The notes below the pieces were generated by a model that searched no databases, was not told the origin of the DNA, and saw only the letters and a list, made by a program, of their open reading frames with translations. The position numbers and the translations under genes are program-made. Shown piece after piece: positions 55,225 through 64,000 of a stretch of DNA of 64,000 nucleotides (within the stretch, counting starts at the first letter, position 1; each line of letters starts with the position of its first letter). This DNA is from Microbacterium immunditiarum (GTDB taxonomy: Bacteria > Actinomycetota > Actinomycetes > Actinomycetales > Microbacteriaceae), in NCBI RefSeq assembly GCF_013409785.1, contig NZ_JACCBV010000001.1, forward strand, positions 186,001-250,000. The letters are read 5' to 3'.

Positions 55225-56900
55225 GCGCGTGCCTCCGCCGCGTCCTCGCCCGCGCGATCGTCGGACCTTCCCGTGGGATCCACCGCGACGAGCTGCCACA
55301 CGCGCAGCGGTGGCAGCTCCGCGACGGCGTGGTCCTCCCCCTCCGCGCGGACGGGCACGTCGATGAGACGCCCGGCTCCGTCCGGGTCGGCGACACGGAC
55401 ACGCGGCATTCGGCCTCGCACCCGTCGGACGCGAAGCCGGCCGCCCGCGACCGGCTCAAGCGGTGCCCGCGGCGCATCCCACCGGGTGTCCGGCTGCGTC
55501 GTGAGGTTCACGAGGTGCACGACGAGCGTGCCCTGCACATCGCGGATGCGCCGCCACACCGCCCCGGCGACCGGCTCGAGATCCACTGGGGGCGACGCCT
55601 CCCTCGCGTACGAGACGTCGCAGTCGTCGTTGTACTCGCCCGCGTATGCGTTGGTGACATCGACGATCCCGGGCGGCATGAGCAGTTCGTCGTGCGCGAC
55701 GAGAAAGTCGTACCAGCGCTTGAGCAGCTCCGCCGTTGAAGCCTCGACGCGATGATTGCGCACGTAATAGGGGTCGACGAGAATCCGATCCGCCTCGCCC
55801 GCGAGCAGCTGCGTCGCACCGTGGGAGAAGAGCGTCGCCATCGTGAGCGCCACCGCTCGGTCGGCGACCTCGGCAGGTTCGAGATCGTAGACGTGCTGAT
55901 AGGCCGCCACGACGACGGGCTTGCCTCCTCCGGCCGCCCGGGCGCGCTCGACGGTCGCCGCGAGCGCGCCGAGCGTCGACTGCGGTTCCCATGGCTCGAT
56001 GTAGACGGCGTCCTGTGCGCTCGTTCCCGTGCGCCACGTCGGGAAGTCGTTGACCTGGTTGAACACGAGCCGAGCGCCCGGGAGCCGGGAGCGCACGGCG
56101 TGAAGCATCGCGGCGAACGACTCGGCGACGTCGATCTGCGTACCGTCGGCCCGCTCGGCGCGCTTCGGCCACCCGTACTGGTCGAGATGGAATCCGTCGA
56201 ATCCGATGTTCTCCGTCGCGGCAACGAGCTCGTCGGTGAGATGCGCGAGCCAATCGGGCGCCGCGGGGTCGACGACCCGCAGGAAGTCGCCCAGCGCGTA
56301 CGGCTCGCCTGACGCCGTGAGCAGCGCATCGTGGCTCCAGGCACCCCACTCGTCGCCTCCGACCGCGTATACAGCGGCGTAGCCCAGTGCATCGGCCCCT
56401 CGCTCCTGCACTGCGCGCGCGATCTCCCGCGCAGTCCGCAACGACACAGGGCGCTCGAGGGCGTCCGCGTACTCCTCCCCACCGCCGAGGAGGTCCGCGT
56501 GACGGTAGGCCCAGTCGTAGCACTGGATGGCTGTGAGGTGCAGTCGTCGAACCAGGTCGGCGAGGCCCGTGATGTCACGCGAGGGAGAGAAATCCGCGGC
56601 GAAGCCGTAGCGCAGACGCGCCCGCGGGTCGTCCCGCACGTCGATCGCGGTGCGCACGTTCCCGGCGTCCGTCTGGAGCTCGATTCCGTAGCCGCCGGCG
56701 GGAAGCGCCCCGAGATCGACTGCCGCCTCGCCCGTGTAGGGAATGCGACGGATCGGCTCGCCGAGGTGCCATACGACGATCTCGCCGCCGGTCGCGGCAT
56801 CCGTCGCCTGTGCCGCGCTCGCGACGCGGCGGACCTCGACGACGACGGGCTCACCGAGGCGCACCCACCCACGCTCGGGCAGCAATTCGATGTCGCCCAT
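55221..56900 (-). CDS. Intracellular GH66 dextranase-like enzyme
   Basis: 559 aa. GH66 features: LRYGFAADFSP, LTAIQCYDWAYRHADLLG, the nucleophile region NIGFDGFHLDQYG (Asp240) and the acid/base YIEPWEPQ (Glu302). The family hydrolyses or cyclises dextran. Known members are usually large and secreted with carbohydrate-binding modules; this one is short and has no signal peptide, so it likely cuts imported oligomers. The ATG at 56900 is chosen because AAGGG lies 7-8 bases before it; ATG 56906 overlaps the permease stop and is possible. Confidence 0.85.
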   Translation of the reverse strand: MGDIELLPERGWVRLGEPVVVEVRRVASAAQATDAATGGEIVVWHLGEPIRRIPYTGEAAVDLGALPAGGYGIELQTDAGNVRTAIDVRDDPRARLRYGFAADFSPSRDITGLADLVRRLHLTAIQCYDWAYRHADLLGGGEEYADALERPVSLRTAREIARAVQERGADALGYAAVYAVGGDEWGAWSHDALLTASGEPYALGDFLRVVDPAAPDWLAHLTDELVAATENIGFDGFHLDQYGWPKRAERADGTQIDVAESFAAMLHAVRSRLPGARLVFNQVNDFPTWRTGTSAQDAVYIEPWEPQSTLGALAATVERARAAGGGKPVVVAAYQHVYDLEPAEVADRAVALTMATLFSHGATQLLAGEADRILVDPYYVRNHRVEASTAELLKRWYDFLVAHDELLMPPGIVDVTNAYAGEYNDDCDVSYAREASPPVDLEPVAGAVWRRIRDVQGTLVVHLVNLTTQPDTRWDAPRAPLEPVAGGRLRVRRVRGRMPRVRVADPDGAGRLIDVPVRAEGEDHAVAELPPLRVWQLVAVDPTGRSDDRAGEDAAEARA

Positions 56901-56902
56901 GG

Positions 56903-57760
56903 TCATCCCTTCACCGCGCCGGACGTCAAGCCCTGCACGAAGTGCCGCTGGAAGGCCAGGAACACGACGATGACGGGGATTATCGCGATGACGGATGCCG
57001 CGAACACCAGGCCCCACTGCACGGCGTTGTTCCCCGCTCCTGCGAAGAGCCGGATGACGATCGGGAGGGTCCGCAGCTCGGGCGTGTTGATGATCGTGAG
57101 TGCCCACGCGAACTCATCCCACGAAGCGAAGAACGTGAAGATGGCGGCGGTCGCAAGGCCCGGCCGCGCCAACGGGATGGCGAGCCGCCAGTACCGGGTC
57201 CACGCGTTCGCACCGTCCACCTGCATCGCCTGGTCCAACTCGCCGGGGATGGCCTCGAAGAATCCCCGCAGCAGGAGGGTGTTGAGAGCCAGCGAGCCGG
57301 CGACGTAGAACACGATGAGGCCGAGGTGGCTGTCCAGGAGCGCGAGGTGCTTCGCGAGGATGAACTGCGGGATCAGCAGCATCACGGCAGGGATCATGAG
57401 CCCCACGAGCAGGATGCGGAAGATGAGCTCGCGTCCAGGGAACGAGAACCGAGCGAACGCGTACGCCATCATCGAGCTGATGAGCAAGGAGACCGCCGTA
57501 GAGATCGCCGCGATGTACAGCGAGTTCGCGAAGGCGAGCGGAAGCCCCTGCGTCATGAGCGCCTGCTCGTAGTTCGCGAGCGTCGCAGGATCGGGAATGA
57601 ACTGCGGCGGCGTCGTGAGCACGTACGTCGACTCGGTGAACGAGATCGACACCATGTAGAGGAACGGTGCGACCATGACCAGAGCGCCGAGCGAGAGGAT
57701 TCCGATCCGAAGAGTCGTGGCGAGCCACGTCCGGCGCGCGCCGCGGGCGATGAGCGTCAT
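56903..57760 (-). CDS. Carbohydrate ABC transporter permease (MalG type)
   Basis: 285 aa. Six transmembrane segments. The EAA-type loop reads ELDQAMQVDGANAWTRYWRLAIPLARPGLA and contacts the ATPase. VMVAPFLYMVSISF at the start suits MalG. No ATPase is encoded in the operon, so a shared MsiK-like ATPase elsewhere would energise it, as is usual in actinobacteria. Overlaps the MalF-type gene by 4 bp. Confidence 0.93.
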   Translation of the reverse strand: MTLIARGARRTWLATTLRIGILSLGALVMVAPFLYMVSISFTESTYVLTTPPQFIPDPATLANYEQALMTQGLPLAFANSLYIAAISTAVSLLISSMMAYAFARFSFPGRELIFRILLVGLMIPAVMLLIPQFILAKHLALLDSHLGLIVFYVAGSLALNTLLLRGFFEAIPGELDQAMQVDGANAWTRYWRLAIPLARPGLATAAIFTFFASWDEFAWALTIINTPELRTLPIVIRLFAGAGNNAVQWGLVFAASVIAIIPVIVVFLAFQRHFVQGLTSGAVKG

Positions 57761-58737
57761 TCCGCGAACCCCCCGTTCCGATCGCGGAACATCCGCAGCT
57801 GTATGAGGGAGAGACACAGCACGAGTGCTGTGAGGATGACCGCGATCGCCGCTCCGTATCCGAACTCGAGGCTGCCGAAAGCCTGCTCGTACATGTATGT
57901 GAGCAGAACGTCGGTACGGCCGGCCGGCCCGCCGCCGGTCATCAGGTACACGGAGATGAAGACGTTGAAGCCGCCGATCACCAGCATGATCGTGACGAAC
58001 GCGAGCGCCGCCCAGATGGCTGGGAGCGTGACGACCCGGAAGCGCTGCCACGGACCGGCTCCGTCCATCGCCGCCGCTTCCAAGAGGGAGCGCGGAACTC
58101 CCTGGAGCGCCGCGAGGAAGATCATCATGGACCATCCGATGCCCTTCCACACGCCGAGCGCGCTGATGGCCAGCATGCCGGTCCACCTGTCTGCAAGCCA
58201 TGACGTCTCGGTGCCCAGCACGAAGTTCACGAGGCCCTGGTCGGCGAACAGGAATCGGAACAGCAGCGACACGACCACCCAGCTCGTGACCACGGGCAGG
58301 TAGTAGAGGACGCGCAGGAAGGGCTGCACGGGGCTGCGACGGTGAAGCAGGAGCGCGACGGCGAGTCCGATGACGATCTGGGGGATGATCGTGGCGACCG
58401 CGTAGAACGCCGTGTTGCCGAGGGCCAGCCAGAAGTGCTCGTCGGCGAAGGCGCGCCGGTAGTTCTCCAGTCCGAGGAACTCGCTCGTCGCACTCCCGAC
58501 GATCTTCCAGTCGAACAGGCTCATGTGGACGGCCTGCAGGATCGGGTAGAGCACCGCGACGGCGAAGAGGGCGATGCCGGGGAAGAGGAAGAGGTATGGC
58601 GTGATGGAGAGCCGGCGCGCCCGGGCGCGGGTCGCATCCGGCGGCCTGGTGCCGGCGGGACGGGCGCCCCTCCAGCCCCGGTCGGCGGACGGATCGCCCG
58701 CGGACCGGAGCTCAGGAGACATCGTGCCGCTGGTCAT
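57757..58737 (-). CDS. Carbohydrate ABC transporter permease (MalF type)
   Basis: 326 aa. About 40 basic/Pro-rich N-terminal residues, then six helices. The EAA loop is SLLEAAAMDGAGPWQRFRVVTLPAIWAAL. PYLFLFPGIALFAVAVLYPILQA at the first helix is typical of MalF/LacF proteins. Pairs with the MalG-type neighbour. Its start shares one base with the stop of the binding-protein gene. Confidence 0.93.
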   Translation of the reverse strand: MTSGTMSPELRSAGDPSADRGWRGARPAGTRPPDATRARARRLSITPYLFLFPGIALFAVAVLYPILQAVHMSLFDWKIVGSATSEFLGLENYRRAFADEHFWLALGNTAFYAVATIIPQIVIGLAVALLLHRRSPVQPFLRVLYYLPVVTSWVVVSLLFRFLFADQGLVNFVLGTETSWLADRWTGMLAISALGVWKGIGWSMMIFLAALQGVPRSLLEAAAMDGAGPWQRFRVVTLPAIWAALAFVTIMLVIGGFNVFISVYLMTGGGPAGRTDVLLTYMYEQAFGSLEFGYGAAIAVILTALVLCLSLIQLRMFRDRNGGFAE

Positions 58738-60017
58738 CAGCCAGCGAGCAGCTCGTCGATGCGGGCCGCCGCCGCACTGAGGGCCTCGCGGACCGACACG
58801 GTTCCCTCGAACGCGGGCGTGAGCTCCTCGTTCAGAATCGTGTCCACCTCTGCGCCCTGCGTGATGGCGAGGCGGTTCTTCGCCGTCTCGAGCTGCGCCG
58901 TGAAGACCTCAAGACCCGGCACGAGCTCGACCTGCTTGGGACCGAGCGCCTCGACGACAGTGAGCTGGCCGGTGGGCACGAGTGCGAGCTGGAACTCCTC
59001 CGACTGCGTGAACCGGATGAACTCGAGCGCCGCCTCTTGATGCTGCGACGACGCCGTGAGGACGATGTCTTCCCCGCCCACGACGCTGATCGATCCGCCG
59101 GGTCCCGCGGGCACGGGCGAGTACACGGGCTCGAAGCCCGGGAACTGGTCAGCCCAGATGCCGGTCATCCAGGGACCGTCGAGGATTGTCGCGTAGTCGC
59201 CGTTGGGAAGGCCCTCGCTGGTCGAGACGGCGCCCTCGTTGCCGATGATCCCGGACGAGACCTGACCGGAGTCGAACAGGTCGACGAGCATCTGGATCGT
59301 GGCGATGTTCTCGTCACTGTCGAGCACACCCGTCGAGGCGGTAAGGTCCTCGTCGGCGATGTCCCCGCCGCCGGACCAGATCCACGGCATGATGTTCCAC
59401 GCGCCGAGGCCGCCGTCGGCGAACAGCGTCACCCCGGTGCCCTCGAGCGCTTCACCGAGGGCGACGAACTCCTCGAACGTCGCGGGAGGCGTGTCGACGC
59501 CGGCCGTGGCGAGCGCCCCCGGCTCTGTGATCTGCACCCGCGTGTTCGTGTCGAGCGGCAGGCCGTAGTACTTCCCGTCGAACAGATTCGTGGCGAGGAC
59601 CCCCGGGTAGGTCGCGTCGGCGAGCTCGTCGAAGTCGTCCATCACGTCGGACAGGGGCACGAGCACGCCGAGATCGGCGAACCGAGGAACCCATCCGAGG
59701 TCGGCGCGGACGAGGTCGGGCAGCTCGTCGCCAGCGGCGGAGGTCGTGAGCTTCTGCAGCAGGTCGTCGTAGGGCACATCGACGTATTTCACCTCGACGC
59801 CGGGGTGCGACTCCTCGAACGAGGGGATGAGCGTCTTGTCCAGCACCTCCTGCTGCGCGGAATTCCCGCCGTTTCCGTAGGAACCCCAGAATGTGATCGT
59901 GATCGGATCGTCCTCCGTGCCCTGCGGCACACCGCCGGCGGCGGAGCATCCGCCGATTGCGATGGCCAGCACAGAGCCGACGGCGGCCGCGGCCGCGGCT
60001 CGGGTGATGCGCGTCAT
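58737..60017 (-). CDS. Extracellular sugar-binding lipoprotein
   Basis: 426 aa. Lipoprotein signal with lipobox IGGC (Cys24), then a family 1 solute-binding protein: ITITFWGSYGNGGN near 40, LPDLVRADLGWVPRFADLG near 98, FDGKYYGLPLDTNTRV near 145, ATILDGPWMTGIW near 275 and ALEFIRFTQSEEFQ near 335. It captures the oligosaccharide for the two permeases. TGGAGAA precedes the ATG. First gene of a five-gene unit (binding protein, two permeases, GH66, GH13). Confidence 0.93.
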   Translation of the reverse strand: MTRITRAAAAAAVGSVLAIAIGGCSAAGGVPQGTEDDPITITFWGSYGNGGNSAQQEVLDKTLIPSFEESHPGVEVKYVDVPYDDLLQKLTTSAAGDELPDLVRADLGWVPRFADLGVLVPLSDVMDDFDELADATYPGVLATNLFDGKYYGLPLDTNTRVQITEPGALATAGVDTPPATFEEFVALGEALEGTGVTLFADGGLGAWNIMPWIWSGGGDIADEDLTASTGVLDSDENIATIQMLVDLFDSGQVSSGIIGNEGAVSTSEGLPNGDYATILDGPWMTGIWADQFPGFEPVYSPVPAGPGGSISVVGGEDIVLTASSQHQEAALEFIRFTQSEEFQLALVPTGQLTVVEALGPKQVELVPGLEVFTAQLETAKNRLAITQGAEVDTILNEELTPAFEGTVSVREALSAAAARIDELLAG

Positions 60018-60098
60018 TGCGATTCTCCAGTCGTTTGATATCGGCAGGGTGCCGGTGCTCGCGGCGTCGCGAGCGTTCGATTGACGTCGGCTTGCACG

Positions 60099-60133
60099 AA
60101 TTACTTCTACCGCAAAGGAAATTAGGCTGTCAA
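60099..60133 (-). promoter_or_regulatory. Sugar-operon promoter with operator candidate
   Basis: A perfect -35 TTGACA (minus strand, 60133-60128) is followed after 18 bp by TAGAAG (60109-60104). Between and over the -10 lies an imperfect inverted repeat, AATTACTT (60099-60106) and AAGGAAATT (60115-60123), AT-rich like ROK-regulator sites. Regulation by the divergent ROK protein is inferred. Confidence 0.5.
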
Positions 60134-60159
60134 CCATCGAACTGCGGCGAAGATGGCGC

Positions 60160-60170
60160 TAGATTATCTA
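60160..60170 (+). promoter_or_regulatory. TAGATTATCTA palindrome at the ROK gene start
   Basis: 11-bp perfect palindrome ending 4 bp before the ROK ATG. TAGATT would be a -10 with transcription starting at or near the ATG (leaderless). No Shine-Dalgarno sequence is seen upstream of that ATG. Could also be an operator. Confidence 0.4.
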
Positions 60171-60174
60171 CGCG

Positions 60175-61377
60175 ATGAAACTAACTGATCCGGTTCTCTC
60201 CAGTTCTTGGGTTCCCGACCGTGGGACTCTGCACGCCGTCGCGCTCGAAGTGCTGCGGCACGGGCCGCTGTCACGCAGCGACATCGCGCGGCGCCTCAAC
60301 CTCTCCTCCGGATCACTCACGCGGCTGGCAACCGAGCTTGTCGAGGCCGGATTGCTCCGTGAGATCGGCGAGCGCGCCTCCACGGGTGCGGGCCGCCCGT
60401 CCCGCCTGCTCGACGTCGTCGCGGACTCCCGCACATTCATCGGGCTCAAGCTCACGGCCGACGAGGTGCTCGGCGTCGTCACCGACCTGCGCGCCGACGT
60501 CGTCGACACGGCACGAGTCGGGCTGCCTGCGCGAGACCCCTCGTCGGTCGTCGAGGCGATCGCCCGACTCGTCGAGCAGCTCGCGGGTGCGCATGGCACC
60601 ATCACGGCGATCGGAGTCGGTGTCGGCGGCCTCGTCGGCGATGGCGGGGTGGTCGTCAGCTCACCCTTCCTCGAGTGGCAGGACGTGCCGCTCCAGGCGC
60701 GCGTGGAGGAACGTACCGGCACCCGGACGATCGTCGACAACGATCTCGTCGCGCTCACGGAGTGCGAGCATTGGTTCGGCGCGGGCCGCGGCCTCGACCG
60801 CTTCGCGGTCATCACCCTCGGTGCCGGAGTGGGCTACGGGCTCGTCGCCAATGGAGGGATCGTCCTCGACGGGGACTACGGCATCGGCCTTGTCGGGCAT
60901 TGGCCCCTCGACCCGCTCGGCCCCCTCTGCCCCGCGGGGCACCGCGGCTGCGCCCGAAGCATGCTCACGCAGGAGGCGATCACGACTGCGGTGTCGACCG
61001 CCCTCGGCGTCGAACTCGACTACGACGGTGCACTCGATGCGGCCGAGCGCGGGGATCCGGCGGCGCGTCGCGTCGTCGACGACGCGGGCCGCGGACTCGG
61101 ACGCCTGCTCGCCGCGGTCGCCAACCTCACGCTGCCGCAGGCCATCATCCTCGGCGGAGAGGGCGTGCGCCTCGCGACGGTCGCCCGCGACGCGACGGCG
61201 GTGGGCATGCGGGCCGACCGCGATCCGCGGACCCGTGAGATCCCCATCGCCCTCATGCCGGGCGATAGCACCGACTGGTGCCGCGGTGCCGCCGTTCTCG
61301 CGATCCAGGCGTTCGCCCTCGGACGGGAACTCGACACGACCGAAGCGCAGGAGCACGGTCAGCTCACGCGCCGCTGA
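60175..61377 (+). CDS. ROK-family transcriptional regulator
   Basis: 400 aa. N-terminal winged helix (about 18-70: GPLSRSDIARRLNLSSGSLTRLATELVEAGLL), then a ROK domain. VVDNDLVALTECEHWFGAG, ITLGAGVGYGLVANG and CPAGHRGCARSML (zinc-binding CxxGHxGC, with Arg after Ala in place of the usual Glu) are present. ROK regulators repress sugar operons and release DNA on binding the sugar or its phosphate. Divergent from the dextran/isomalto-oligosaccharide operon, which is its likely target. Confidence 0.9.
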   Translation: MKLTDPVLSSSWVPDRGTLHAVALEVLRHGPLSRSDIARRLNLSSGSLTRLATELVEAGLLREIGERASTGAGRPSRLLDVVADSRTFIGLKLTADEVLGVVTDLRADVVDTARVGLPARDPSSVVEAIARLVEQLAGAHGTITAIGVGVGGLVGDGGVVVSSPFLEWQDVPLQARVEERTGTRTIVDNDLVALTECEHWFGAGRGLDRFAVITLGAGVGYGLVANGGIVLDGDYGIGLVGHWPLDPLGPLCPAGHRGCARSMLTQEAITTAVSTALGVELDYDGALDAAERGDPAARRVVDDAGRGLGRLLAAVANLTLPQAIILGGEGVRLATVARDATAVGMRADRDPRTREIPIALMPGDSTDWCRGAAVLAIQAFALGRELDTTEAQEHGQLTRR

Positions 61378-61457
61378 CGCGCGCAGACATCGATGCGAGA
61401 ACGACGGATGCCCGGACCATGCGCGCGCGGAAGGCCTGCCCGCGACCCCGCGACGCG

Positions 61458-62843
61458 TCAGGCGCCGCGCAGGCGCTCCGCGAGGTAGCCCTCGAGCGCG
61501 TCGAGCGGCACCCGCTCCTGCGCCATCGTGTCGCGGTCGCGCACCGTGACGGCACGGTCGTCGAGCGAGTCGAAGTCGACCGTGACGCAGAACGGCGTTC
61601 CGATCTCGTCCTGGCGGCGGTAGCGCCGGCCGATCGCGCCGGCATCGTCGAAGTCCACGACCCAGCGGCCGCGCAGCGTGGCGGCGGTCTCGCGCGCGAT
61701 CGGCGAGAGCTGCTCGTTGCGCGACAGCGGCAGCACGGCGATCTTGACCGGCGACAGGCGCGGGTCGAGCTTGAGCACCGTGCGGGTGTCGAAGCCGCCC
61801 TTCGCGTTGGGCGCCTGCTCCTCGTGGTACGCGTCGACGAGGAACGCCATCATCGCGCGCGTGAGGCCGAACGAGGGCTCGATCACGTACGGGATGTACT
61901 TCTCGCCCGAGGCCTGGTCGAAGAACGAGAGCGAATGACCGGATGCCTCGCTGTGCGAGGTCAGGTCGAAATCGGTGCGGTTGGCGACGCCCATGAGCTC
62001 GCCCCACTCCTTGCCCGGGAACCCGAAGCGGTACTCGAGGTCGATCGTGGCGTCGGAGTAGTGCGCGCGCTCGTCTTCAGGGACGTCGAACCGGCGCATG
62101 TTGGCGGGGTCGATGCCGAGGTCGACGAACCAGTTCCAGCACTCCTCGACCCAGTGGTCGAACCACTCCGGCGCCTCGGCGGGAGGAGTGAAGTACTCGA
62201 TCTCCATCTGCTCGAACTCGCGCGTGCGGAAGATGAAGTTCCCGGGCGTGATCTCGTTGCGGAACGCCTTGCCGACCTGGCCGACGCCGAACGGAGGCTT
62301 CTTTCGCGACGCCGTCACGACGTTCGAGAAGTTCACGAAGATGCCCTGTGCGGTCTCGGGGCGGAGGTAGTACAGGCCCGACTCGTCGTCGACGACGCCG
62401 AGGTACGTCTTGACGAGGCCCGAGAAGGGCTTCGGGTCGGTGTACTGACCCTTCGTGCCGCAGTTCGGGCACGGGACATCCGCCAGACCGTGCTCGGCCT
62501 TGCGGCCCTTGCGCGCCTCGAAGTCCTCGAGCAGGTTGTCGGCGCGGAAGCGCTTGTGGCAGTGCAGGCACTCCACGAGCGGGTCGGTGAAGGTCGCGAC
62601 GTGGCCGGATGCCTCCCACACGCGCTTCGGCAGGATGATCGACGAGTCGAGGCCGACCATGTCGCCGCGGCCGCGCACGAAGGTCTGCCACCACTGGCGG
62701 CGGATGTTCTCCTTCAGCTCGGTGCCGAGGGGGCCGTAGTCCCACGCCGACCGGGATCCGCCGTAGATCTCACCCGCTTGGAACACGAACCCACGATGGC
62801 GGGCGAGCGAGATGACTTTGTCGAGGCGGGAGGGCTCGGCCAC
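61458..62843 (-). CDS. glyS: Glycyl-tRNA synthetase
   Basis: 461 aa. Single-chain, dimeric class II Gly[20 protein letters not shown] at the N-terminus, motif 2 [28 protein letters not shown] segment (about 205-228), and motif 3 [14 protein letters not shown] near 330. Two Cys pairs ([16 protein letters not shown]) may bind zinc. It charges tRNA-Gly. The GTG at 62843 follows TTGGAGCC; the upstream frame reads a few non-conserved residues. Core gene. Confidence 0.95.
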   Translation of the reverse strand: MAEPSRLDKVISLARHRGFVFQAGEIYGGSRSAWDYGPLGTELKENIRRQWWQTFVRGRGDMVGLDSSIILPKRVWEASGHVATFTDPLVECLHCHKRFRADNLLEDFEARKGRKAEHGLADVPCPNCGTKGQYTDPKPFSGLVKTYLGVVDDESGLYYLRPETAQGIFVNFSNVVTASRKKPPFGVGQVGKAFRNEITPGNFIFRTREFEQMEIEYFTPPAEAPEWFDHWVEECWNWFVDLGIDPANMRRFDVPEDERAHYSDATIDLEYRFGFPGKEWGELMGVANRTDFDLTSHSEASGHSLSFFDQASGEKYIPYVIEPSFGLTRAMMAFLVDAYHEEQAPNAKGGFDTRTVLKLDPRLSPVKIAVLPLSRNEQLSPIARETAATLRGRWVVDFDDAGAIGRRYRRQDEIGTPFCVTVDFDSLDDRAVTVRDRDTMAQERVPLDALEGYLAERLRGA

Positions 62844-62907
62844 GGTGGCTCCAATGGTCGGAAGAGTTGTGCGAGAGTGCGGGCGGCGAGTGCCGCGGCA
62901 TCCGTCG

Positions 62908-62913
62908 ATTCTA
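62908..62913 (-). promoter_or_regulatory. -10 element of the glyS promoter
   Basis: TAGAAT on the minus strand, 65 bp before the glyS start, flanked by CGGCATCCG (62897-62905) and CGGATGCCG (62929-62937), which form an inverted repeat around it. No good -35 is seen. Confidence 0.35.
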
Positions 62914-62984
62914 CCGAGCGGATGCCGCACGCCCCGCCGCCCGCACGCACGACCGGAGCCAGGCGGACGCGAGACGTCAGGCGG

Positions 62985-63368
62985 TCACTTCACGAAGGGG
63001 ATGGACGCCGGATACGTGTACCACTGACCGCCGTTGGACTTCACGGCCGCGACGATGCACAGGACGATGTTCAGGATGTACGCGGCGAACAGGATGAGGA
63101 AGCCGATGAAGACGATCGAGAGCACCGCGCCGACGACGTACGCGATGAGCAGCGTGAGCTGGAAGTTCAGCGCGGTCGCCGTGTGCGCGCGCACGAAGGG
63201 TCCGCGGTCCTTCAGGATCAGGTAGCCGACGAGCGGCGCCAGGAAGCCGAAGAAGAGTCCGCCGAGGTGCACGAGCGTGCCCCAGAGCTTCTCGTCCGCG
63301 GGCGACATCGAAGGGGGCGGCGCCGAGTAGCCGTACGCCGGGGGCTGAGGGGACGGAGGGATGGTCAT
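62985..63368 (-). CDS. DUF4870-domain membrane protein
   Basis: 127 aa. A Pro/Ser/Tyr-rich N-terminus (about 1-20) is followed by DEKLWGTLVHLGGLFFGFLAPLVGYLILKDRGPFVRAHTATALNFQ, the DUF4870 pattern, and two more helices (about 75-115). Small integral membrane protein of unknown function. Confidence 0.85.
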   Translation of the reverse strand: MTIPPSPQPPAYGYSAPPPSMSPADEKLWGTLVHLGGLFFGFLAPLVGYLILKDRGPFVRAHTATALNFQLTLLIAYVVGAVLSIVFIGFLILFAAYILNIVLCIVAAVKSNGGQWYTYPASIPFVK

Positions 63369-63403
63369 GCTCTCAGCGTAGGGGCACGCGACGACGTCAC
63401 GCG

Positions 63404-63420
63404 CGGGGGACATCCCCCCG
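63404..63420 (-). terminator. Hairpin after the hydroxy-acid dehydrogenase gene
   Basis: CGGGGG-ACAT-CCCCCCG, five to six G:C pairs, 37 bp past the stop; no T-run. Weak candidate. Confidence 0.35.
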
Positions 63421-63456
63421 ATTTCCGCGGGGTGACCGGATGCCTCGCCCCGGGAC

Positions 63457-64000
63457 TCACGCCTCCCGCAGCACCCCGCGGTCGAGCTCCGCGATGCTCG
63501 TGACGCCCGCGAGCCCCATCGTGATGTCGAGCTCGGCGAGGATGTTGCGCACGACCTCGCGCACGCCGTTCTCGCCCGCGATCGCGAGCCCGTACGCGTA
63601 AGGCCGGCCGATCGCGACCGCCGTCGCACCCAGCGCGAGGGCGATCGCGACATCGGCGCCGCCGCGCACCCCCGAGTCGAACACGATCGGCAGTCGCCCG
63701 CCGACCCGCCGCTCGATCTCGGGCAGCGCGGCGAGGGTCGGCACGGACTGGTCGATCTGGCGGCCGCCGTGGTTCGAGATCCAGATCCCGTCGACGCCTG
63801 CGTCGAGCGCGCGGGTCGCGTCGTCGGGGTGGACGATGCCCTTGAGGAGGATCGGCAGGCTCGTCCACTCGCGCGCCTTCGCGAGGTCGTCCCACGTGAG
63901 CGCGGGCGTCGAGAACACCTCGAGGAACATCTCGACCGCCGCCCGTGGCAGCGGCGATCGCAGGTTCTGACGCAGGCTCTTCGAACCCGTGAGCGCCGAG
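63457..64000 (-). CDS. FMN-dependent alpha-hydroxy-acid dehydrogenase (LldD-like), 5' end outside window
   Basis: C-terminal 181 residues; the frame is open to the window edge. LPILLKGIVHPDDA, the catalytic His motif WISNHGGRQIDQS, VFDSGVRGGADVAIALALGA and GRPYAYGLA identify the lactate-dehydrogenase/glycolate-oxidase family. The GRQ version after SNHGG is the ordinary one and separates it from MftD (GNN) earlier in the window. Substrate likely lactate or a similar 2-hydroxy acid. The first ~200 residues are not visible. Confidence 0.9.
   Translation of the reverse strand, partial: SALTGSKSLRQNLRSPLPRAAVEMFLEVFSTPALTWDDLAKAREWTSLPILLKGIVHPDDATRALDAGVDGIWISNHGGRQIDQSVPTLAALPEIERRVGGRLPIVFDSGVRGGADVAIALALGATAVAIGRPYAYGLAIAGENGVREVVRNILAELDITMGLAGVTSIAELDRGVLREA

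Noticed and set aside
63457..64000. Second mftD at the window end
   Set aside because: The His motif is SNHGGRQ as in lactate dehydrogenases, not SNHGGNN, and no mft genes are adjacent.

Overview
This is a GC-rich actinobacterial chromosome segment (about 70% G+C by eye). It has frequent GTG starts, many 1-4 bp stop/start overlaps and a strong excess of the hexamer GGATGC/GCATCC. Gene content (ClpC, FbiC/Fgd/FbiD/FbiA, mycofactocin genes, an ECF thiamine transporter, DUF3618 and holin-like proteins) together with this style suggests Microbacteriaceae, perhaps near Microbacterium or Agromyces. That placement is inference. No rRNA, tRNA, CRISPR array, phage or IS element was seen.

Layout. 1-9.7 kb: a mycofactocin locus with five tandem mycofactocin-coupled short-chain dehydrogenases, a MoxR-type ATPase, a VWA protein, and mftD-mftE-mftF. 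mftA, mftB and mftC are not in the window. 9.8-12.4 kb: clpC. 12.5-17.5 kb: accessory genes (DUF2975-like plus XRE regulator, SDR plus enoyl-CoA hydratase, DUF488, aminoglycoside-phosphotransferase-like, SRPBCC) separated by dispersed palindromic repeats. 17.5-20.6 kb: ykoC-ykoD-ykoE, an ECF transporter for a thiamine precursor, behind a TPP riboswitch. 20.6-31.4 kb: a serine-type D,D-carboxypeptidase-like protein, an SLC13 permease, a J-domain/NERD-like protein, an LssY_C membrane protein, a 3-hydroxyisobutyryl-CoA hydrolase-like protein, and an ABC-2 exporter whose ATPase carries a very long acidic tail.

31.5-39.6 kb: a coenzyme F420 locus (fbiC, a flavin monooxygenase, F420-dependent glucose-6-phosphate dehydrogenase, fbiD and, on the other strand, fbiA). 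The CofH half of FbiC has lost the radical-SAM cysteine motif. 39.6-43.4 kb: heme genes hemD and hemY flank three small membrane/helical proteins. 43.4-50.5 kb: a four-gene MacB/FtsX-type ABC exporter. 50.6-53.4 kb: an HhH-GPD repair protein, an NfeD-like protein and a flotillin. 53.5-61.4 kb: a carbohydrate operon (GH13 oligo-1,6-glucosidase, GH66 dextranase-like enzyme, two ABC permeases, binding lipoprotein) with a divergent ROK regulator, read as uptake and intracellular breakdown of isomalto-oligosaccharides. 61.5-64 kb: glyS, a DUF4870 protein and the C-terminal part of an FMN-dependent alpha-hydroxy-acid dehydrogenase.

Most notable: two specialised redox-cofactor loci (mycofactocin and F420) lie within 40 kb, each with an anomaly. 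mftABC is missing next to mftDEF, and FbiC has a cluster-less CofH domain. In addition, at least three families of short palindromic repeats are scattered in the intergenic spaces, one of which also lies inside gene ends.
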